A DNA stretch of 64,000 nucleotides from Xenorhabdus ehlersii (GCF_003610465.1 NZ_RAQI01000004.1:310001-374000); one strand, 5' to 3'; positions 48,274 to 58,297 are shown, counted from the stretch's first letter. Notes: generated by a model not told the origin, from the sequence alone. A program made the numbers and translations.

Positions 48274-49376
48274 TACCAATCTAACTTGAAGATGCAGGTT
48301 TTAAAATCTGAAAATTATCAGTCAGTCGAGTCGTGAGCTCTTTCGCTTTTTCTGGCAAAGTGACATGAAAAAAGTGACGAAGAGTTTCACGGAAGGTCTT
48401 CGCATCCGGAAAATAGATATTGTTACGCACTTGCTCATTCATATACTTCCACAATCGCTCTATCGGATTGAGGTTTGGGCTGTAAGGCGGGAGGTAATGC
48501 AATTCAATATTCAGGACATACGCAATATCTTTCACCAACTCGGCTCGATGGTAACCCGCTCCATCCAAAATGATGTGGATTTTTTGCGAAAGCGGGTAAG
48601 TTTCTCGGAGCGCACCGAAGAAATAGGCGATATTTTCGGCATTGATGCGCGGATATTCACGGATCACGGTGTCTTCAATCCGTTGTAAATTCAGGGCGCC
48701 CAGAATATTGAGACGGGTACGACTGCCGGTGGTTTCGATCCCTTTTACCTGATTTTTTCCTGCTTTCATCCAGCCATAGCTGAGCTTTGTGGACTGTGAA
48801 GGATGCACCGCATCAATAAATAGGATCGGTTCATTCTGCCCCGCTTCCTCTTTCAGCGCCTTGTAGTCATCAATAAATTGTTGCTGTTTGTGCGCATCGA
48901 ATTTATGAGGAACACCCTTGGGTTTTTTATAGCTGAAACCTTGGCGGTGAAGCCATTTTGTCATTCCGCCCACGCTGAAAGAAACCTGCCAACGGGCTTG
49001 GACATAGGCCACAATTTGGGTTGTGGTATGCATCAAATTGGCGGTCAAATAATCAATCAGGTCGGCGGTTTGTTCGGCAGAGAGATGGCTTTCAGAGCCG
49101 CCATTTTCTGGGGTGAGCTTTTCCTGCGCGATAAAATCTTTCAGGTGACGGCTGACCGTACTTTCATGAATACGCAAGGCCTGTGCAATCATCTGAGCAG
49201 TCCAACCTTCTGAGGCCAAAAGCACCGCCTTAATGCGATCACAGACTCGACTGTCGCGAGTAGTATCATGCATCAATTCAAGGGCGTGTTTTTGTTCTGG
49301 TGTCAGATGAATTTTCATGGTTGCATGCATGATCTGATTTGGATAAGAAATCAAGCATCTTCAATGGCGATTGGTA
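48274..49376 (-). mobile_element. IS630-family insertion sequence, copy B
   Basis: Second 1103-bp copy in the same orientation, with TA target duplication at 48272-48273 and 49377-49378. Reading both copies side by side shows no difference. It inserted in the short region between prtD and the end of xni and disrupts no gene. Confidence 0.94.
48281..49318 (-). CDS. IS630-family transposase (copy B)
   Basis: The 345-aa product is identical to that of copy A, with the same HTH and D169-D252-E287 triad, an intact frame and a stop in the terminal repeat. The identity of both copies points to recent transposition. Confidence 0.94.
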   Translation of the reverse strand: MKIHLTPEQKHALELMHDTTRDSRVCDRIKAVLLASEGWTAQMIAQALRIHESTVSRHLKDFIAQEKLTPENGGSESHLSAEQTADLIDYLTANLMHTTTQIVAYVQARWQVSFSVGGMTKWLHRQGFSYKKPKGVPHKFDAHKQQQFIDDYKALKEEAGQNEPILFIDAVHPSQSTKLSYGWMKAGKNQVKGIETTGSRTRLNILGALNLQRIEDTVIREYPRINAENIAYFFGALRETYPLSQKIHIILDGAGYHRAELVKDIAYVLNIELHYLPPYSPNLNPIERLWKYMNEQVRNNIYFPDAKTFRETLRHFFHVTLPEKAKELTTRLTDNFQILKPASSS

Positions 49377-49418
49377 TATACACCTATAGGCGCACGTACC
49401 GATAGAAAGAGCCGGGTT

Positions 49419-50174
49419 TTATCTACTAATAAGCCGCAATTGCTGCAAATTACCCTGTAGAGACAAATCAGTTCTTAACGAAGCGATTTCACGGCTGATA
49501 TAAGCTATTTCTTTGTGAGACTCCAATTTTTTTCGCCATTTATCTGGCTGGGCGTCCAAATTTTGAAATAAATTATCCAGTGAACCTGCTTGTTGCAGCA
49601 GGGTGGCGGCGGTTTTTGGGCCAATTCCCTGAATGCCGGGAATTTTACTGCTACTAATACCTGCAAGTCCCCAATAGTCGGGAAGTTGGTCTGGTTCAAC
49701 GCCAAACTCCTGCTGGACAAAAGGCAGATCCAGCCAGCGCTTTTGGAAGTAATCCCGAATTTGAATATTGGGAGAAAGGAGCTGGCAATAGCCCTTATCG
49801 GTCGAAACGATTGTGACATTATGCCCGCTGTGAGCGACTTTGGTTGCCAGTGTTGCGGCTAAATCATCCGCTTCATGCCCTTCCGCGTGCCAGCAAGCGA
49901 CTCCCAACGCATTAAATGCCTGTTTAATTAGGGGCAATTCTTGCTGTAGGTTGTCTGGCATGGCAGCACGACCCGCTTTGTAATCAGGGAAAAGATGGTG
50001 GCGCCAGCTATGGTTGCGGCCATCTTCATCGAATACCGCAACAGCGTGGGTTGGTGATGCATGGATGATTAACTGTTTTAACGCATGTTCACAGGCAGGA
50101 ATACAAGGGCTTCCCTGTACTGCATGAATGCGTCGAATCAGGTTTAAGGCATCTACAATCAAAAGGTGTATCAT
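49419..50174 (-). CDS. xni: Flap endonuclease-like protein Xni (ExoIX)
   Basis: 5'-nuclease-superfamily protein (PIN-like fold) related to the 5' domain of DNA polymerase I. N-terminal [14 protein letters not shown], the acidic cluster [24 protein letters not shown] and a helix-hairpin-helix ([17 protein letters not shown]) are present. 251 aa, exactly the E. coli length. In the same orientation as ppnN, 72 bp downstream of it. Confidence 0.95.
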   Translation of the reverse strand: MIHLLIVDALNLIRRIHAVQGSPCIPACEHALKQLIIHASPTHAVAVFDEDGRNHSWRHHLFPDYKAGRAAMPDNLQQELPLIKQAFNALGVACWHAEGHEADDLAATLATKVAHSGHNVTIVSTDKGYCQLLSPNIQIRDYFQKRWLDLPFVQQEFGVEPDQLPDYWGLAGISSSKIPGIQGIGPKTAATLLQQAGSLDNLFQNLDAQPDKWRKKLESHKEIAYISREIASLRTDLSLQGNLQQLRLISR

Positions 50175-50246
50175 GGTCGTTATATTCCATCCGTGGCGCT
50201 ATTCCCTGGCACCCGCCTCATTGAATTGAGCAAAGGTATCCGCGAT

Positions 50247-51614
50247 TTATTTGATTATCTCATAACATGGTTCATAAGCAGCGCCTCCAGGGAGTTTCAT
50301 GCGATCTTGCTCGACAAAATCTTGCAGGAGGTTATCCATGCGATGCATGATATCTGCATCGCCGTGGATCTTGAATGCCCCATGTTTTTCTATGGCGTGA
50401 ATACCCACTTCTTTGACATTGCCTGCCACAATACCAGAAAATGCGCGTCGCAGTGCGGAGGCAAGTTTTTCCGATGGCTGGTTTGGGTATAAATTCAAGT
50501 CAGCCATGTTTTCATGGGTTGGAGTGAATGGAGATTGTAGATCAGAGCTGATTTTCAGTGACCAGTTGAAGCTATAGGCATCTCCGGTCGCGCGGCGCTT
50601 TTCTTTGACCTTCGGCATGGCTTTTTTCATTATACGTGCGACTTCTGAGGGGGCATCCACAATAATGTGATAGTGATTGCGAGCCTGTTCCCCCAGGGTA
50701 TTAACGATAAATTCATCCAGCACCTGGAAGTAATTGGCGCTCTCTTTTGGGCCAGTCAAGACCAGCGGCAGAACCTGATCTTTGTTTTCAGGATGCATCA
50801 GGATAGACAACAAATACAGCAATTCTTCTGCCGTTCCCACTCCGCCAGGGAAGATAATGATGCCATGGGCGATACGGACAAAGGCTTCCAGACGTTTTTC
50901 AATATCAGGCATGATGATTAGCTCATTCACCAGCGGATTAGGTGGCTCTGCCGCAATAATTGAAGGTTCTGTGATACCGATAAAACGACTTTTTTTGTAA
51001 TTCTGCTGGGCATGTCCCACTGCGGCACCTTTCATCGGGGCTTCCATTGCACCAGGACCACAACCCGTACAGATATTCAGTTCACGTAATCCAAGCTCAT
51101 TGCCTACCTTGCGCCCATATAAATACTCTTTCTCATTGATGGAATGGCCGCCCCAACAAACAATCATATTAGGCTCTTCTGAGATATGCAGTGCCTTGGC
51201 GTTGCGTAGGATAGAGAAAATAGTATTGGTAATATGCATACCATTTCCCATATCCAAATTATGTGCCTTCTGTGCATCGGTAATTTGCCCGTGGACAAAC
51301 AAAATATCGCGCAGTACTGCAAAAAGATTGGCTTGCAGAGAACGGATGATTTTACCATCAACGAAGGCTTTTTCGGGGGGATTAATGAGTTTCAGCTTTA
51401 CGCCACGCTCTCTACGCAGTACGTTGATATCAAAATTCTGATATTTTGATAGTAATTCCTTACTGCTATCTATTTGACTACCTGAATTGAGAACCGCCAG
51501 TGAACAGTTACGGAAAAGGCGGTATAAATCACTGCTTGCGGTACGCTTAAGCATATCTACTTCAAGCTGAGAGAGTAAATCCATTGATCCTAATGGATTG
51601 ACATGTGTAATCAA
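50247..51614 (-). CDS. ppnN: Nucleotide 5'-monophosphate nucleosidase PpnN
   Basis: Cleaves purine and pyrimidine nucleoside monophosphates to base and ribose-5-phosphate; in E. coli it binds (p)ppGpp. The LOG-family motif appears as [11 protein letters not shown], with [16 protein letters not shown] upstream. 455 aa, as in E. coli (454). The start [16 protein letters not shown] is the family N-terminus with AGGAGT upstream. Confidence 0.95.
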   Translation of the reverse strand: MITHVNPLGSMDLLSQLEVDMLKRTASSDLYRLFRNCSLAVLNSGSQIDSSKELLSKYQNFDINVLRRERGVKLKLINPPEKAFVDGKIIRSLQANLFAVLRDILFVHGQITDAQKAHNLDMGNGMHITNTIFSILRNAKALHISEEPNMIVCWGGHSINEKEYLYGRKVGNELGLRELNICTGCGPGAMEAPMKGAAVGHAQQNYKKSRFIGITEPSIIAAEPPNPLVNELIIMPDIEKRLEAFVRIAHGIIIFPGGVGTAEELLYLLSILMHPENKDQVLPLVLTGPKESANYFQVLDEFIVNTLGEQARNHYHIIVDAPSEVARIMKKAMPKVKEKRRATGDAYSFNWSLKISSDLQSPFTPTHENMADLNLYPNQPSEKLASALRRAFSGIVAGNVKEVGIHAIEKHGAFKIHGDADIMHRMDNLLQDFVEQDRMKLPGGAAYEPCYEIIK

Positions 51615-51727
51615 GAATGACTCCTTTTACCCCTTGTGGGGATTCCTCAGTAATGATTTATACCCTATTGGGTATAGCTGACTTCATCCAACAGTTTAGC
51701 TAGCGGTCATTAATCAGGTTATTTCGA

Positions 51728-52573
51728 TTATTGGCGGGCTAACCTTCCTGTTGTTGGAATAAACGCTTCGTTACTGCGCCACGGATTGATATCTAATCCT
51801 CCCCGACGGGTATAGCGTGCATAAACAGTGAGTTTTTCAGGCGCACATAACGTCATTAGGTCATTGAATATGCGCTCGACACATTGTTCGTGAAATTCAT
51901 TGTGATGTCGGAAAGAAACTAAGTAGCGCAATAGTTTTTCCTGATCGATTTTTGAGCCTTGATAGCGGATCATAACCGATCCCCAATCGGGCTGGTTGGT
52001 AATCAGGCAGTTTGATTTTAGCAAATGGCTAATCAGGGTTTCCTCAACAACAGGGCCAGTTGCTGCGTTGTTAAGGTAATCGCGATTGAATTGATAATCA
52101 TCAATGTCAATATCCTGATTATCGATGCATTTTCCTGCAAATTCGCCAATTGGTTGTTGGCTGAAATCGTGCAGGGGATGCAGAACAACCTCAATGTTGC
52201 CATTGGCGCAAGCAGATAAATCTTGTTGCAAGGTTTTCTGTACTGTTTCCCAATCAGCAAAACGAGTTTGGTTAAAGCTATTTAGATAAAGTTTAAAGCT
52301 TTTTGATTCGATAAGGTTTTCACTGGCCGCATCTAAGCTGACATGACCGATGGCAACTTGAGGAACGCCACGTGCGTTGAGCCAGGAGAGTTCGTACATG
52401 GTCCAGATATCTGCACCATGAAAAGGGAGATTATCAGGAAATAGCCCAAGTGGTTCGCGGTTCATACTGCGGGGAACCGCTTGTAATAAAGTAGGATCAT
52501 AGTTATCGCGGTAGGGGGTTGGTTTACCCAATGTGAGTTGGGAAAGCGCGTGATTATCTTGATATAAAGACAT
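51728..52573 (-). CDS. queF: NADPH-dependent 7-cyano-7-deazaguanine reductase QueF
   Basis: Reduces preQ0 to preQ1 in queuosine synthesis. The catalytic Cys189 lies in [16 protein letters not shown] (covalent thioimide residue), followed by the QueF motif and the C-terminal [14 protein letters not shown]. 281 aa (E. coli 282). In E. coli it is directly divergent from syd; here a 2-kb insertion separates them. Confidence 0.96.
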   Translation of the reverse strand: MSLYQDNHALSQLTLGKPTPYRDNYDPTLLQAVPRSMNREPLGLFPDNLPFHGADIWTMYELSWLNARGVPQVAIGHVSLDAASENLIESKSFKLYLNSFNQTRFADWETVQKTLQQDLSACANGNIEVVLHPLHDFSQQPIGEFAGKCIDNQDIDIDDYQFNRDYLNNAATGPVVEETLISHLLKSNCLITNQPDWGSVMIRYQGSKIDQEKLLRYLVSFRHHNEFHEQCVERIFNDLMTLCAPEKLTVYARYTRRGGLDINPWRSNEAFIPTTGRLARQ

Positions 52574-52781
52574 TAGGATTCCTTAAGGCTAAAAAATCTT
52601 ACATTCAGATAGTCTTTACGACAAAGAGCGTCTTGGTGACTAAAATTATCTGTACTATATCAAGGAATCATGATGATTCGTATTTTTATTGCGCATTATC
52701 CCTCAGGTTCACTGAGCCAACGTCATTGTCGATATTATTGACGTGATGGGCTGAGTAAGTATCAGTATTATTGAACTTAAA

Positions 52782-52813
52782 TAGCAGATATATTTCTATA
52801 TCTGCTATTTATT
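52782..52813. terminator. Perfect hairpin downstream of the cholesterol-oxidase-like gene
   Basis: AAATAGCAGATATA and its complement TATATCTGCTATTT form a 14-bp stem with a TTTC loop, about 20 bp beyond the gene's stop on the minus strand. The right arm is half of a 17-nt direct repeat found again beyond the other end of the gene. Confidence 0.7.
52797..52813. repeat. 17-nt direct repeat, left copy
   Basis: TATATCTGCTATTTATT occurs here and at 54686-54702 in the same orientation, flanking the inserted flavoprotein gene. Confidence 0.75.
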
Positions 52814-52836
52814 AGGGTTTTCTAATCAGAAAGCGG

Positions 52837-54528
52837 TTAACTAGAAAACAAGGTATCCAATAATGGCGATCTAAATATGTGATGTGGATCGTGCTTCTGC
52901 AATGCTGAAACGGTTGAAGCCCAGTTGTTATCAGCAGGCAAACCATCAGTAAATGACGCTGGGATTGTTTTGGTTAATACTTCCTTATCCTCCCATGCGG
53001 TGTTAGAACCATAAGCCCAACCTTTACTCCATTCAACACGAGCAGAGGCATAAGAACCATCAAATTCGTTGAATAGCCATTGTTCAAATTGGTGGCAAAA
53101 TTCAATCGCATAGGGTGTTTCTGGAAAGGTTAAGACATCAAGCCAAACGGCGACATCCCATTCTGGATGATCCAAACGGGGACGAATAGCGGATAAGCTG
53201 GAAACCGTTGCTCCTGCATACATCACTTCAGCAGGATCATCTAACCCCGTAACCCTGACTTCAAGGGGGCCATTAATGGGATATTTTCCTTGGTTAGCAT
53301 AGTGTTGTATTAATTTCTTCCATTGGGTATAAAATTTATTCAGTACAAGCTGGATATTTGTCCGTTGGGTTAATACTGCATAACCATTTGCCGTAACACG
53401 CAATGTTGTTGGTTTTACATATAACAATAAGTTTTTACTCCAACCCCAGATATCTTTTCCATAGTTTTGCAAGGCTGCATGTGTCAGTTGATATTGCATT
53501 TCACCGACAAGAGGTGTAATTAGCGGGAAGTTAGCAAGAATATTATCTGCAATATCCGATAGGGTTGATGAAATATTATCGGAAAATGGATAGTTATAGG
53601 GTGTTTTAACTTCAATACTGGAAGCTGGTTTGGTTGGTGCTATATTCCAGACTTTTAGCCACGGTGCTTTTGTAAAAGGGAATAAAATTATTTCGGCTCG
53701 ACCGCTTTTATCCAGAAAATAACTAAAAGTCCGCTTTTCTTTTGAGTTTTCTGGAAGAGAAAATAATTCATCTGCTGGTATATCGGTGAAACTTCGGCAG
53801 CGAAGGCGTTGATTTTTACCTGCCTGAAATTGCACTTCTAAAATCAGAGCGCACCCGACATGAGTTAATAGGGGGGCACAATCAGGTTCATCTCGCTCAA
53901 AGCGTTTAATGGTATATAGCTGATTTTCTTTATTCCATACAACAGCAGATAGGGATAATATCGTATTACTGAGGGAGCCAAATGTGTGTCCAGGAAGCGG
54001 GATCTCGTCAACGGCTTTAATGGCAGTTCCATGCCCGTCTATTGCGAGAGCAGCACCGAGTGTTAAATCACCAGGAGCGGGGGTAGCAGTAAAACCTAAA
54101 CCCTGTTCTTCCATTTGGGTTAGTAACGTTTCCATCAATACGCCAGTTTGTGCGGTTACTATGGAAAATTGAGAGCGATGTTCGATATTGACATGAGTAA
54201 AATGAGAGGAAAGATCCATCAACATAATGCGATTTTTGAAACTTTGCCCTGATTTCAATATCAGTGGTGACCAGTTATGTGATTGCCCGATGGGTCTTAA
54301 TTTATAATTCTTTTTCCATGCCCAATTGATAACGGAAATAACCTCTTCAATAGTTCTGGGTATACAGCACGGTATATTATCGGCGTGAATTTCTCCTGAC
54401 CAATTTTTAAAGTTAATCATTTTCCAGGTGACTTCTTTGGGAAAATTGGGTAAGTGATATTCTATTTTGGTAATTATCTCATTTTGTAAATAAATATCTT
54501 CTTGTTTAATTGAATCTGATGATGGCAT
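52837..54528 (-). CDS. Cholesterol oxidase-like flavoprotein (class II, VAO/PCMH type)
   Basis: 563 aa. The N-terminal FAD-binding PCMH part has IPRTIEEVISVINWAWKKNY then LRPIGQSHNWSPL, where the His of SHNW is the expected covalent FAD attachment site of class II cholesterol oxidases. TPAPGDLTLGAALAIDGHGT and LPGHTFGSLSNTILSL are the pyrophosphate-binding loops. The C-terminal half corresponds to the substrate-binding domain (EVRVTGLDDPAEVMY, RPRLDHPEWDVAVWLDVLTF, ARVEWSKGWAYG). Members oxidise 3-beta-hydroxysteroids. No Sec signal is seen. It stands alone between queF and syd, flanked by a 17-nt repeat, so probably acquired. The true substrate may be another alcohol. Confidence 0.76.
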   Translation of the reverse strand: MPSSDSIKQEDIYLQNEIITKIEYHLPNFPKEVTWKMINFKNWSGEIHADNIPCCIPRTIEEVISVINWAWKKNYKLRPIGQSHNWSPLILKSGQSFKNRIMLMDLSSHFTHVNIEHRSQFSIVTAQTGVLMETLLTQMEEQGLGFTATPAPGDLTLGAALAIDGHGTAIKAVDEIPLPGHTFGSLSNTILSLSAVVWNKENQLYTIKRFERDEPDCAPLLTHVGCALILEVQFQAGKNQRLRCRSFTDIPADELFSLPENSKEKRTFSYFLDKSGRAEIILFPFTKAPWLKVWNIAPTKPASSIEVKTPYNYPFSDNISSTLSDIADNILANFPLITPLVGEMQYQLTHAALQNYGKDIWGWSKNLLLYVKPTTLRVTANGYAVLTQRTNIQLVLNKFYTQWKKLIQHYANQGKYPINGPLEVRVTGLDDPAEVMYAGATVSSLSAIRPRLDHPEWDVAVWLDVLTFPETPYAIEFCHQFEQWLFNEFDGSYASARVEWSKGWAYGSNTAWEDKEVLTKTIPASFTDGLPADNNWASTVSALQKHDPHHIFRSPLLDTLFSS

Positions 54529-54840
54529 GTTCTATTTCCTTAGTTCTTAATCTGTAGGGGATGACTTTTTAATATAAATTCAATAATAAATCTATTTGTT
54601 AAGAATTGTTTTATGAGAATAAAATTCAGCTCATCATTTGAGTAGGTTGTTAATATTATAAATTGATAAATAACCGATATAAAAATATATCTGCTATTTA
54701 TTTGATAATGCTATATCCTGTATATTTTAAGTTAAAATCGAGGGGATATAGAATAGAAAACCATGATAAATTTTATAATTTAATAAGATAGATGGTAACA
54801 TTAGCCTTATAAAGCCTGAAAATGTGGATGATATAATCAT
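54529..54840. other. AT-rich region between the flavoprotein gene and syd
   Basis: No gene is seen. It holds the divergent promoters and the right copy of the 17-nt repeat. Confidence 0.4.
54686..54702. repeat. 17-nt direct repeat, right copy
   Basis: TATATCTGCTATTTATT, identical to 52797-52813. The identity stops abruptly at both ends. Confidence 0.75.
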
Positions 54841-55392
54841 ATGACCTTTAATGTGACAGAGGCACTCTCTGACTTTACCCGACGTTATGTTGAATTATGG
54901 CAAAAGAAAACAGGGTTTCCACCAGCCAGCAGTGAGTTGTATGGCATATCTTCACCCTGTATCGAGCGCACGGGAGATGATGTGGTGCATTGGCTTCCAC
55001 GGCCGTTTTCTGCCCAAGAAAAGCTTAGCAAGGTAGAAACTGCACTGGAGATCCGTTTGCAGGACTCCATCCATGATTACTATGTGATGCAGTTAGCGGG
55101 TGATATGACAGCCAGTTTTGCAGAGCAAAATTTCAGTCTGATTCAGGTATGGAGTGAAGATGATTTTATTCGCTTGCAGGAAAACCTGATTGGCCATCTG
55201 ATTACACAAAAACGGTTAAAACTCTCGCCTACCGTCTTTATTGGGACGACTGATTCCGATATGGGGTTGATCTCTGTGTGTAATTTGACAGGGCAAGTGA
55301 TTTTTGAACAGTTTGGTAGCCATGAAAGGAAAATTTTATCCGCAGATTTAGCCAGTTTCCTTTCGGTTATCAATCCTGTTGTGTATGGTTGA
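54841..55392 (+). CDS. syd: SecY-interacting protein Syd
   Basis: Cytoplasmic protein that binds the SecY translocon and proofreads its assembly in E. coli. It has the single compact Syd domain: the N-terminal VTEALSDFTRRYVELWQ, HWLPRPFSAQEKLSKVETAL and the GTTDSDMGLISVCN region. 183 aa (E. coli 181). The ATG at 54841 lacks a strong ribosome site. Followed by a terminator and csrB, as in E. coli. Confidence 0.94.
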   Translation: MTFNVTEALSDFTRRYVELWQKKTGFPPASSELYGISSPCIERTGDDVVHWLPRPFSAQEKLSKVETALEIRLQDSIHDYYVMQLAGDMTASFAEQNFSLIQVWSEDDFIRLQENLIGHLITQKRLKLSPTVFIGTTDSDMGLISVCNLTGQVIFEQFGSHERKILSADLASFLSVINPVVYG

Positions 55393-55415
55393 TTGCAGAT
55401 ATTGATTGGCTTTTT

Positions 55416-55433
55416 TGTAAGAGATATCTCACA
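55416..55433. promoter_or_regulatory. UvrY/GacA-type upstream activating site of csrB
   Basis: TGTAAGAGATATCTCACA is an 18-bp imperfect palindrome matching the TGTAAGN6CTTACA consensus of the BarA-UvrY (GacS-GacA) response regulator. It lies roughly 150-170 bp before the csrB 5' end, a distance like that in E. coli, and overlaps the left arm of the syd terminator. Confidence 0.72.
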
Positions 55434-55455
55434 TGAAATGTGAGATATCTCTTTT
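55419..55455 (+). terminator. Terminator after syd
   Basis: A perfect 16-bp stem (AAGAGATATCTCACAT and its complement) with a GAA loop, followed by TT. It shares bases with the UvrY-type site, so one palindrome may serve both roles. Confidence 0.78.
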
Positions 55456-55574
55456 AATCATAGCGTGAATATTATTCAGTGAAATTATTTTCATTCTATA
55501 TCAATAAGATGCGCAATGTTCCCTTAGTGTGAGTTTTTCATATCTCTTACGATGCTGATTTAGTTGCTTGTTTC

Positions 55575-55835
55575 AAGAGGCTGGATCGTAGATCCTTTCA
55601 CTGTTCCGCAAGGAACCATTGCAAAACAATAACCAGGGAATAAATCCATCGGGAAGATGGTACAAAGGATGACTAGGTACAGGCAGGAACGCTAAAAACT
55701 ATCAGTATAATGATTGAATAAAGGATAGTAGACAAGGATGTATTTTGTCAGGGAAATCAGCAGGAAGCACCCCAAGTAGCAGGATTGCTATGACAGCCAC
55801 TCAAGAGGAGAGGGAAAATCTCTCCTCTTACTTCA
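55575..55835 (+). ncRNA. csrB: CsrB small RNA (CsrA antagonist)
   Basis: Located between syd and yqcC, the csrB position of E. coli. About 13 GGA motifs occur, several in hairpin loops typical of CsrA sites (CCATCGGGAAGATGG, TAGCAGGATTGCTA) or in AAGGATG, CAGGGA and CAGGAA contexts. The 3' end is a GC hairpin (AAGAGGAGAG/CTCTCCTCTT at 55803-55829). CsrB sequesters the translational repressor CsrA. The 5' end is approximate because no clear -10 is visible. Confidence 0.9.
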
Positions 55836-56005
55836 CTTCTATTTGCTTTGAACTATTTGCTTTTAGTTATTTGCTGTTAACTATTACCGCAATTTTTCCT
55901 ACTGTAATTTTTCCGCTGCAATCGTATCAATGATACTCTTACGTCCCAATGATACGGTGGCAATTTTTGTCATCTGAGCAACAGACAAGCATCAGACGAA
56001 ACATC

Positions 56006-56332
56006 ATGAGTATCGAGAAACAAATTTTACGTAAATTGCAATTAATTGAAGCTACCATGAAAACGGTGGGGATATGGCAAAATTATCCACCTAAACCAGA
56101 ATCCTTTGAAAGCACTGAACCTTTTTCCATTGATACGATGTCAGCAGAAGAGTGGCTCCAGTGGGTATTAATTCCACGGATGCGCGCCTTGATAGAACAA
56201 GAAGCCTGTTTGCCGACGGCATTTACCATCGCTCCGTATTTTGAAGAAGTGTATAAAGAAGAAGTAGAGCGTTTTTTTCCTTTACTTGAACACTTACGGG
56301 CATTGGACAACCTGTTTACGCAGGATACCTGA
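56006..56332 (+). CDS. yqcC: YqcC family protein (DUF446)
   Basis: 108-aa helical protein, DUF446. The start MSIEKQILRKLQLIEATMK is chosen over an upstream extension because it matches the family N-terminus. The motif AEEWLQWVLIPRMRALIE is typical. It abuts truC (1-bp gap) in the conserved yqcC-truC-yqcA operon. Function not established. Confidence 0.9.
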   Translation: MSIEKQILRKLQLIEATMKTVGIWQNYPPKPESFESTEPFSIDTMSAEEWLQWVLIPRMRALIEQEACLPTAFTIAPYFEEVYKEEVERFFPLLEHLRALDNLFTQDT

Positions 56333-56333
56333 T

Positions 56334-57086
56334 ATGCTGGAGATTATTTATCAGGATAAGCATATTGTTGCAGTTAATAAGCCTGCCGGATGGTTGGTTC
56401 ACCGGAGCTGGCTGGCGCGTCATGAAACTGTTTTTGTGATGCAGACATTGCGCGATCAAATTGGACAGCATGTTTTTCCCGTCCATCGTCTGGACAGACC
56501 AACATCGGGCGTTTTATTGATGGCGCTTTCAAGTGAAGTCGCCAGAACACTTGCACAACAATTTGAATTCCACGATATACAAAAAACGTATCACGCAGTT
56601 GTGCGGGGTTATGTTGAAGGTGATGATATTATCGACTACGCCCTAATGGAACAGTTGGATAAAATTGCGGATAAATTTGCTGATACAGATAGAGCAGCGC
56701 AACCAGCCGTTACTTATTACCGTTCGTTGGCAAAAGTAGAGCGTCCGGTTGAGATAGGGCGTTATCCAACATCTCGTTTCAGTCTGTTGGAGCTGATGCC
56801 AAAAACGGGTCGTAAGCATCAATTACGGCGACATATGGCACATATTCGACACCCGATCATTGGGGATACTACGCACGGCGATTTGCGACAAAATCGAGGA
56901 GTTGCTAAATATTATCAGACTGGCAGGTTAATGCTGCATGCCAGCCGCCTTCAACTCAAGCATCCCGTGACAGAAAAGCGCCTTCTCCTCACTGCGCGCT
57001 GGGATCAACCATGGCAGCATTTGCTTGAGCAATTTGGCTGGCAGGGTATTGTACCTGATCTGGAATGTTTGACTATTCATGAATGA
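56334..57086 (+). CDS. truC: tRNA pseudouridine-65 synthase TruC
   Basis: RluA-family pseudouridine synthase acting on U65 of tRNA-Ile and tRNA-Asp. The catalytic Asp54 lies in [10 protein letters not shown], with the later motifs [11 protein letters not shown] and [10 protein letters not shown]. 250 aa from [19 protein letters not shown]; the longer frame reaching into yqcC is rejected. Confidence 0.95.
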   Translation: MLEIIYQDKHIVAVNKPAGWLVHRSWLARHETVFVMQTLRDQIGQHVFPVHRLDRPTSGVLLMALSSEVARTLAQQFEFHDIQKTYHAVVRGYVEGDDIIDYALMEQLDKIADKFADTDRAAQPAVTYYRSLAKVERPVEIGRYPTSRFSLLELMPKTGRKHQLRRHMAHIRHPIIGDTTHGDLRQNRGVAKYYQTGRLMLHASRLQLKHPVTEKRLLLTARWDQPWQHLLEQFGWQGIVPDLECLTIHE

Positions 57087-57121
57087 ACGCAGTATCAAAC
57101 CGATTAAAGAGATCAATATCT

Positions 57122-57568
57122 ATGGCAAAGATTGGTGTTTTCGTTGGTACAGTTTATGGCAATGCGTTAGCGGTTGCGGAAGAAGCACAGCAGATACTTG
57201 AGCAGCAGGGGCATAAGGTTGAGGTTTTTGAAGATGCAACCTTAGAACAATGGCAAAAGTATTTGCAGGAAGTTGTCTTAGTGGTCACTTCGACGACAGG
57301 GCAGGGTGATCTACCGGATAATATCCAGCCGCTCTATACAGAGTTAAATGATAAGTTGGGCTATCAGCCCGATCTGAGCTATGGCGTGATTGCGCTAGGT
57401 GACAGTAGTTATGACACTTTCTGTGGTGGTGGCCGTACTTTTGATGACCTGTTACAGGAACAGGGAGCCAAACGAATCGGTGAGGTTCTACTGATTGATG
57501 CCATAGAGATAGTTGAACCAGAAGTCTTTGCTCAAGACTGGGTTGGGAAGTGGGGAACTTTGTTATAA
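57122..57568 (+). CDS. yqcA: Flavodoxin-like protein YqcA
   Basis: 148-aa short-chain flavodoxin. The FMN phosphate loop is GTVYGNA (about residues 8-14), and STTGQGDLP and [12 protein letters not shown] form the isoalloxazine loops. The start MAKIGVFVG follows the truC stop by 35 bp. Redox partner unknown. Confidence 0.94.
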   Translation: MAKIGVFVGTVYGNALAVAEEAQQILEQQGHKVEVFEDATLEQWQKYLQEVVLVVTSTTGQGDLPDNIQPLYTELNDKLGYQPDLSYGVIALGDSSYDTFCGGGRTFDDLLQEQGAKRIGEVLLIDAIEIVEPEVFAQDWVGKWGTLL

Positions 57569-57582
57569 GGAAATGCTCTACG

Positions 57583-57633
57583 ACACCGCTTATGCCTTTA
57601 TTGGATTGGAGAATTGGGGAGGATAAGCGGTGT
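57583..57633. terminator. Bidirectional terminator between yqcA and yaeH
   Basis: An 11-bp perfect stem (ACACCGCTTAT/ATAAGCGGTGT) with a 29-nt loop lies between the two convergent genes, with no extended T run. Confidence 0.6.
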
Positions 57634-57650
57634 ATGACAAACTGACATAA

Positions 57651-58037
57651 TTACTTACGGGTCAGCTTTTCCAAATCAGCTTCAATTTCTGCAATCTTAT
57701 TTGCAACGACATGTTCGAGATGGCGTAAGTCGTCGAGGATTTTGCGTTGCAAATCCACTTCGATCTGATCATGTTTGCAAATCTGATCTAACTCTTCAAT
57801 AACATAACGTAGGTTAGTGTTGATTTCTTTGACTTCTTTATAACCCTGGCTAGAGTGTGCGTCAGAGATGGTCTTTAACTGGCGTGGATACTTAAATTTA
57901 ACGCTCTTGGCGAAGAATTCGCCTTTATCCTTGCGGAAATAAATCTTGAGAATGTCGTTATTCGCTTCCTGACGGAGACTATAGCGATCAATATCTTCAG
58001 GATGTGTGATCCCCAAACTTTTCAAGTTATCGTACAT
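57651..58037 (-). CDS. yaeH: YaeH family protein (DUF3461)
   Basis: 128 aa, nearly collinear with E. coli Yae[21 protein letters not shown] at the start and [14 protein letters not shown] at the end. A C-terminal coiled coil is likely (about 70-128). Start at 58037; six upstream codons are not conserved. In E. coli it neighbours dapD, as here. Function unknown. Confidence 0.92.
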   Translation of the reverse strand: MYDNLKSLGITHPEDIDRYSLRQEANNDILKIYFRKDKGEFFAKSVKFKYPRQLKTISDAHSSQGYKEVKEINTNLRYVIEELDQICKHDQIEVDLQRKILDDLRHLEHVVANKIAEIEADLEKLTRK

Positions 58038-58168
58038 AGCGCGCCACCTAGTCATCTAAATGAAATGGAAAGGCCAAAAATAGTGGATTTATTATCCATT
58101 TCGTCATCGTTAAAAGTCAATTGGAGAATGGGGATGGAGGGTATCCGTACAAAAATTAGAATAAATAC

Positions 58169-58297
58169 GAAGCTTTACTTCGCATGATGGATGAACAGAA
58201 GCCAGAAACTATAGCCGCGCTTTCTGGGCTTTCAGGAAGAAAACCTAGCAATTTGTCAACTACGTTAAAAACACTTAATCAGCATGAATGTCGATAG
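58169..58297 (+). pseudogene. Fragment of a winged-HTH DNA-binding protein gene
   Basis: A + frame ending at TAG 58295-58297 encodes EALLRMMDEQKPETIAALSG then LSGRKPSNLSTTLKTLNQHE. The 'LSGRKPSNLS.TLKTL' pattern is that of a recognition helix in MarR/ArsR-like winged-helix regulators. The expected wing and C-terminal half are absent, and no full 5' part is seen upstream. It is followed directly by a hairpin (GCCACCCAATGGGTGGC, 58297-58313). It marks debris at the junction between the yqcA and yaeH-dapD blocks. Tentative. Confidence 0.45.

Noticed and set aside
52672..52740. 22-codon peptide with AAGGA ribosome-like site between queF and the flavoprotein gene
   Set aside because: Too short, no attenuator structure and no downstream gene on that strand; probably chance.
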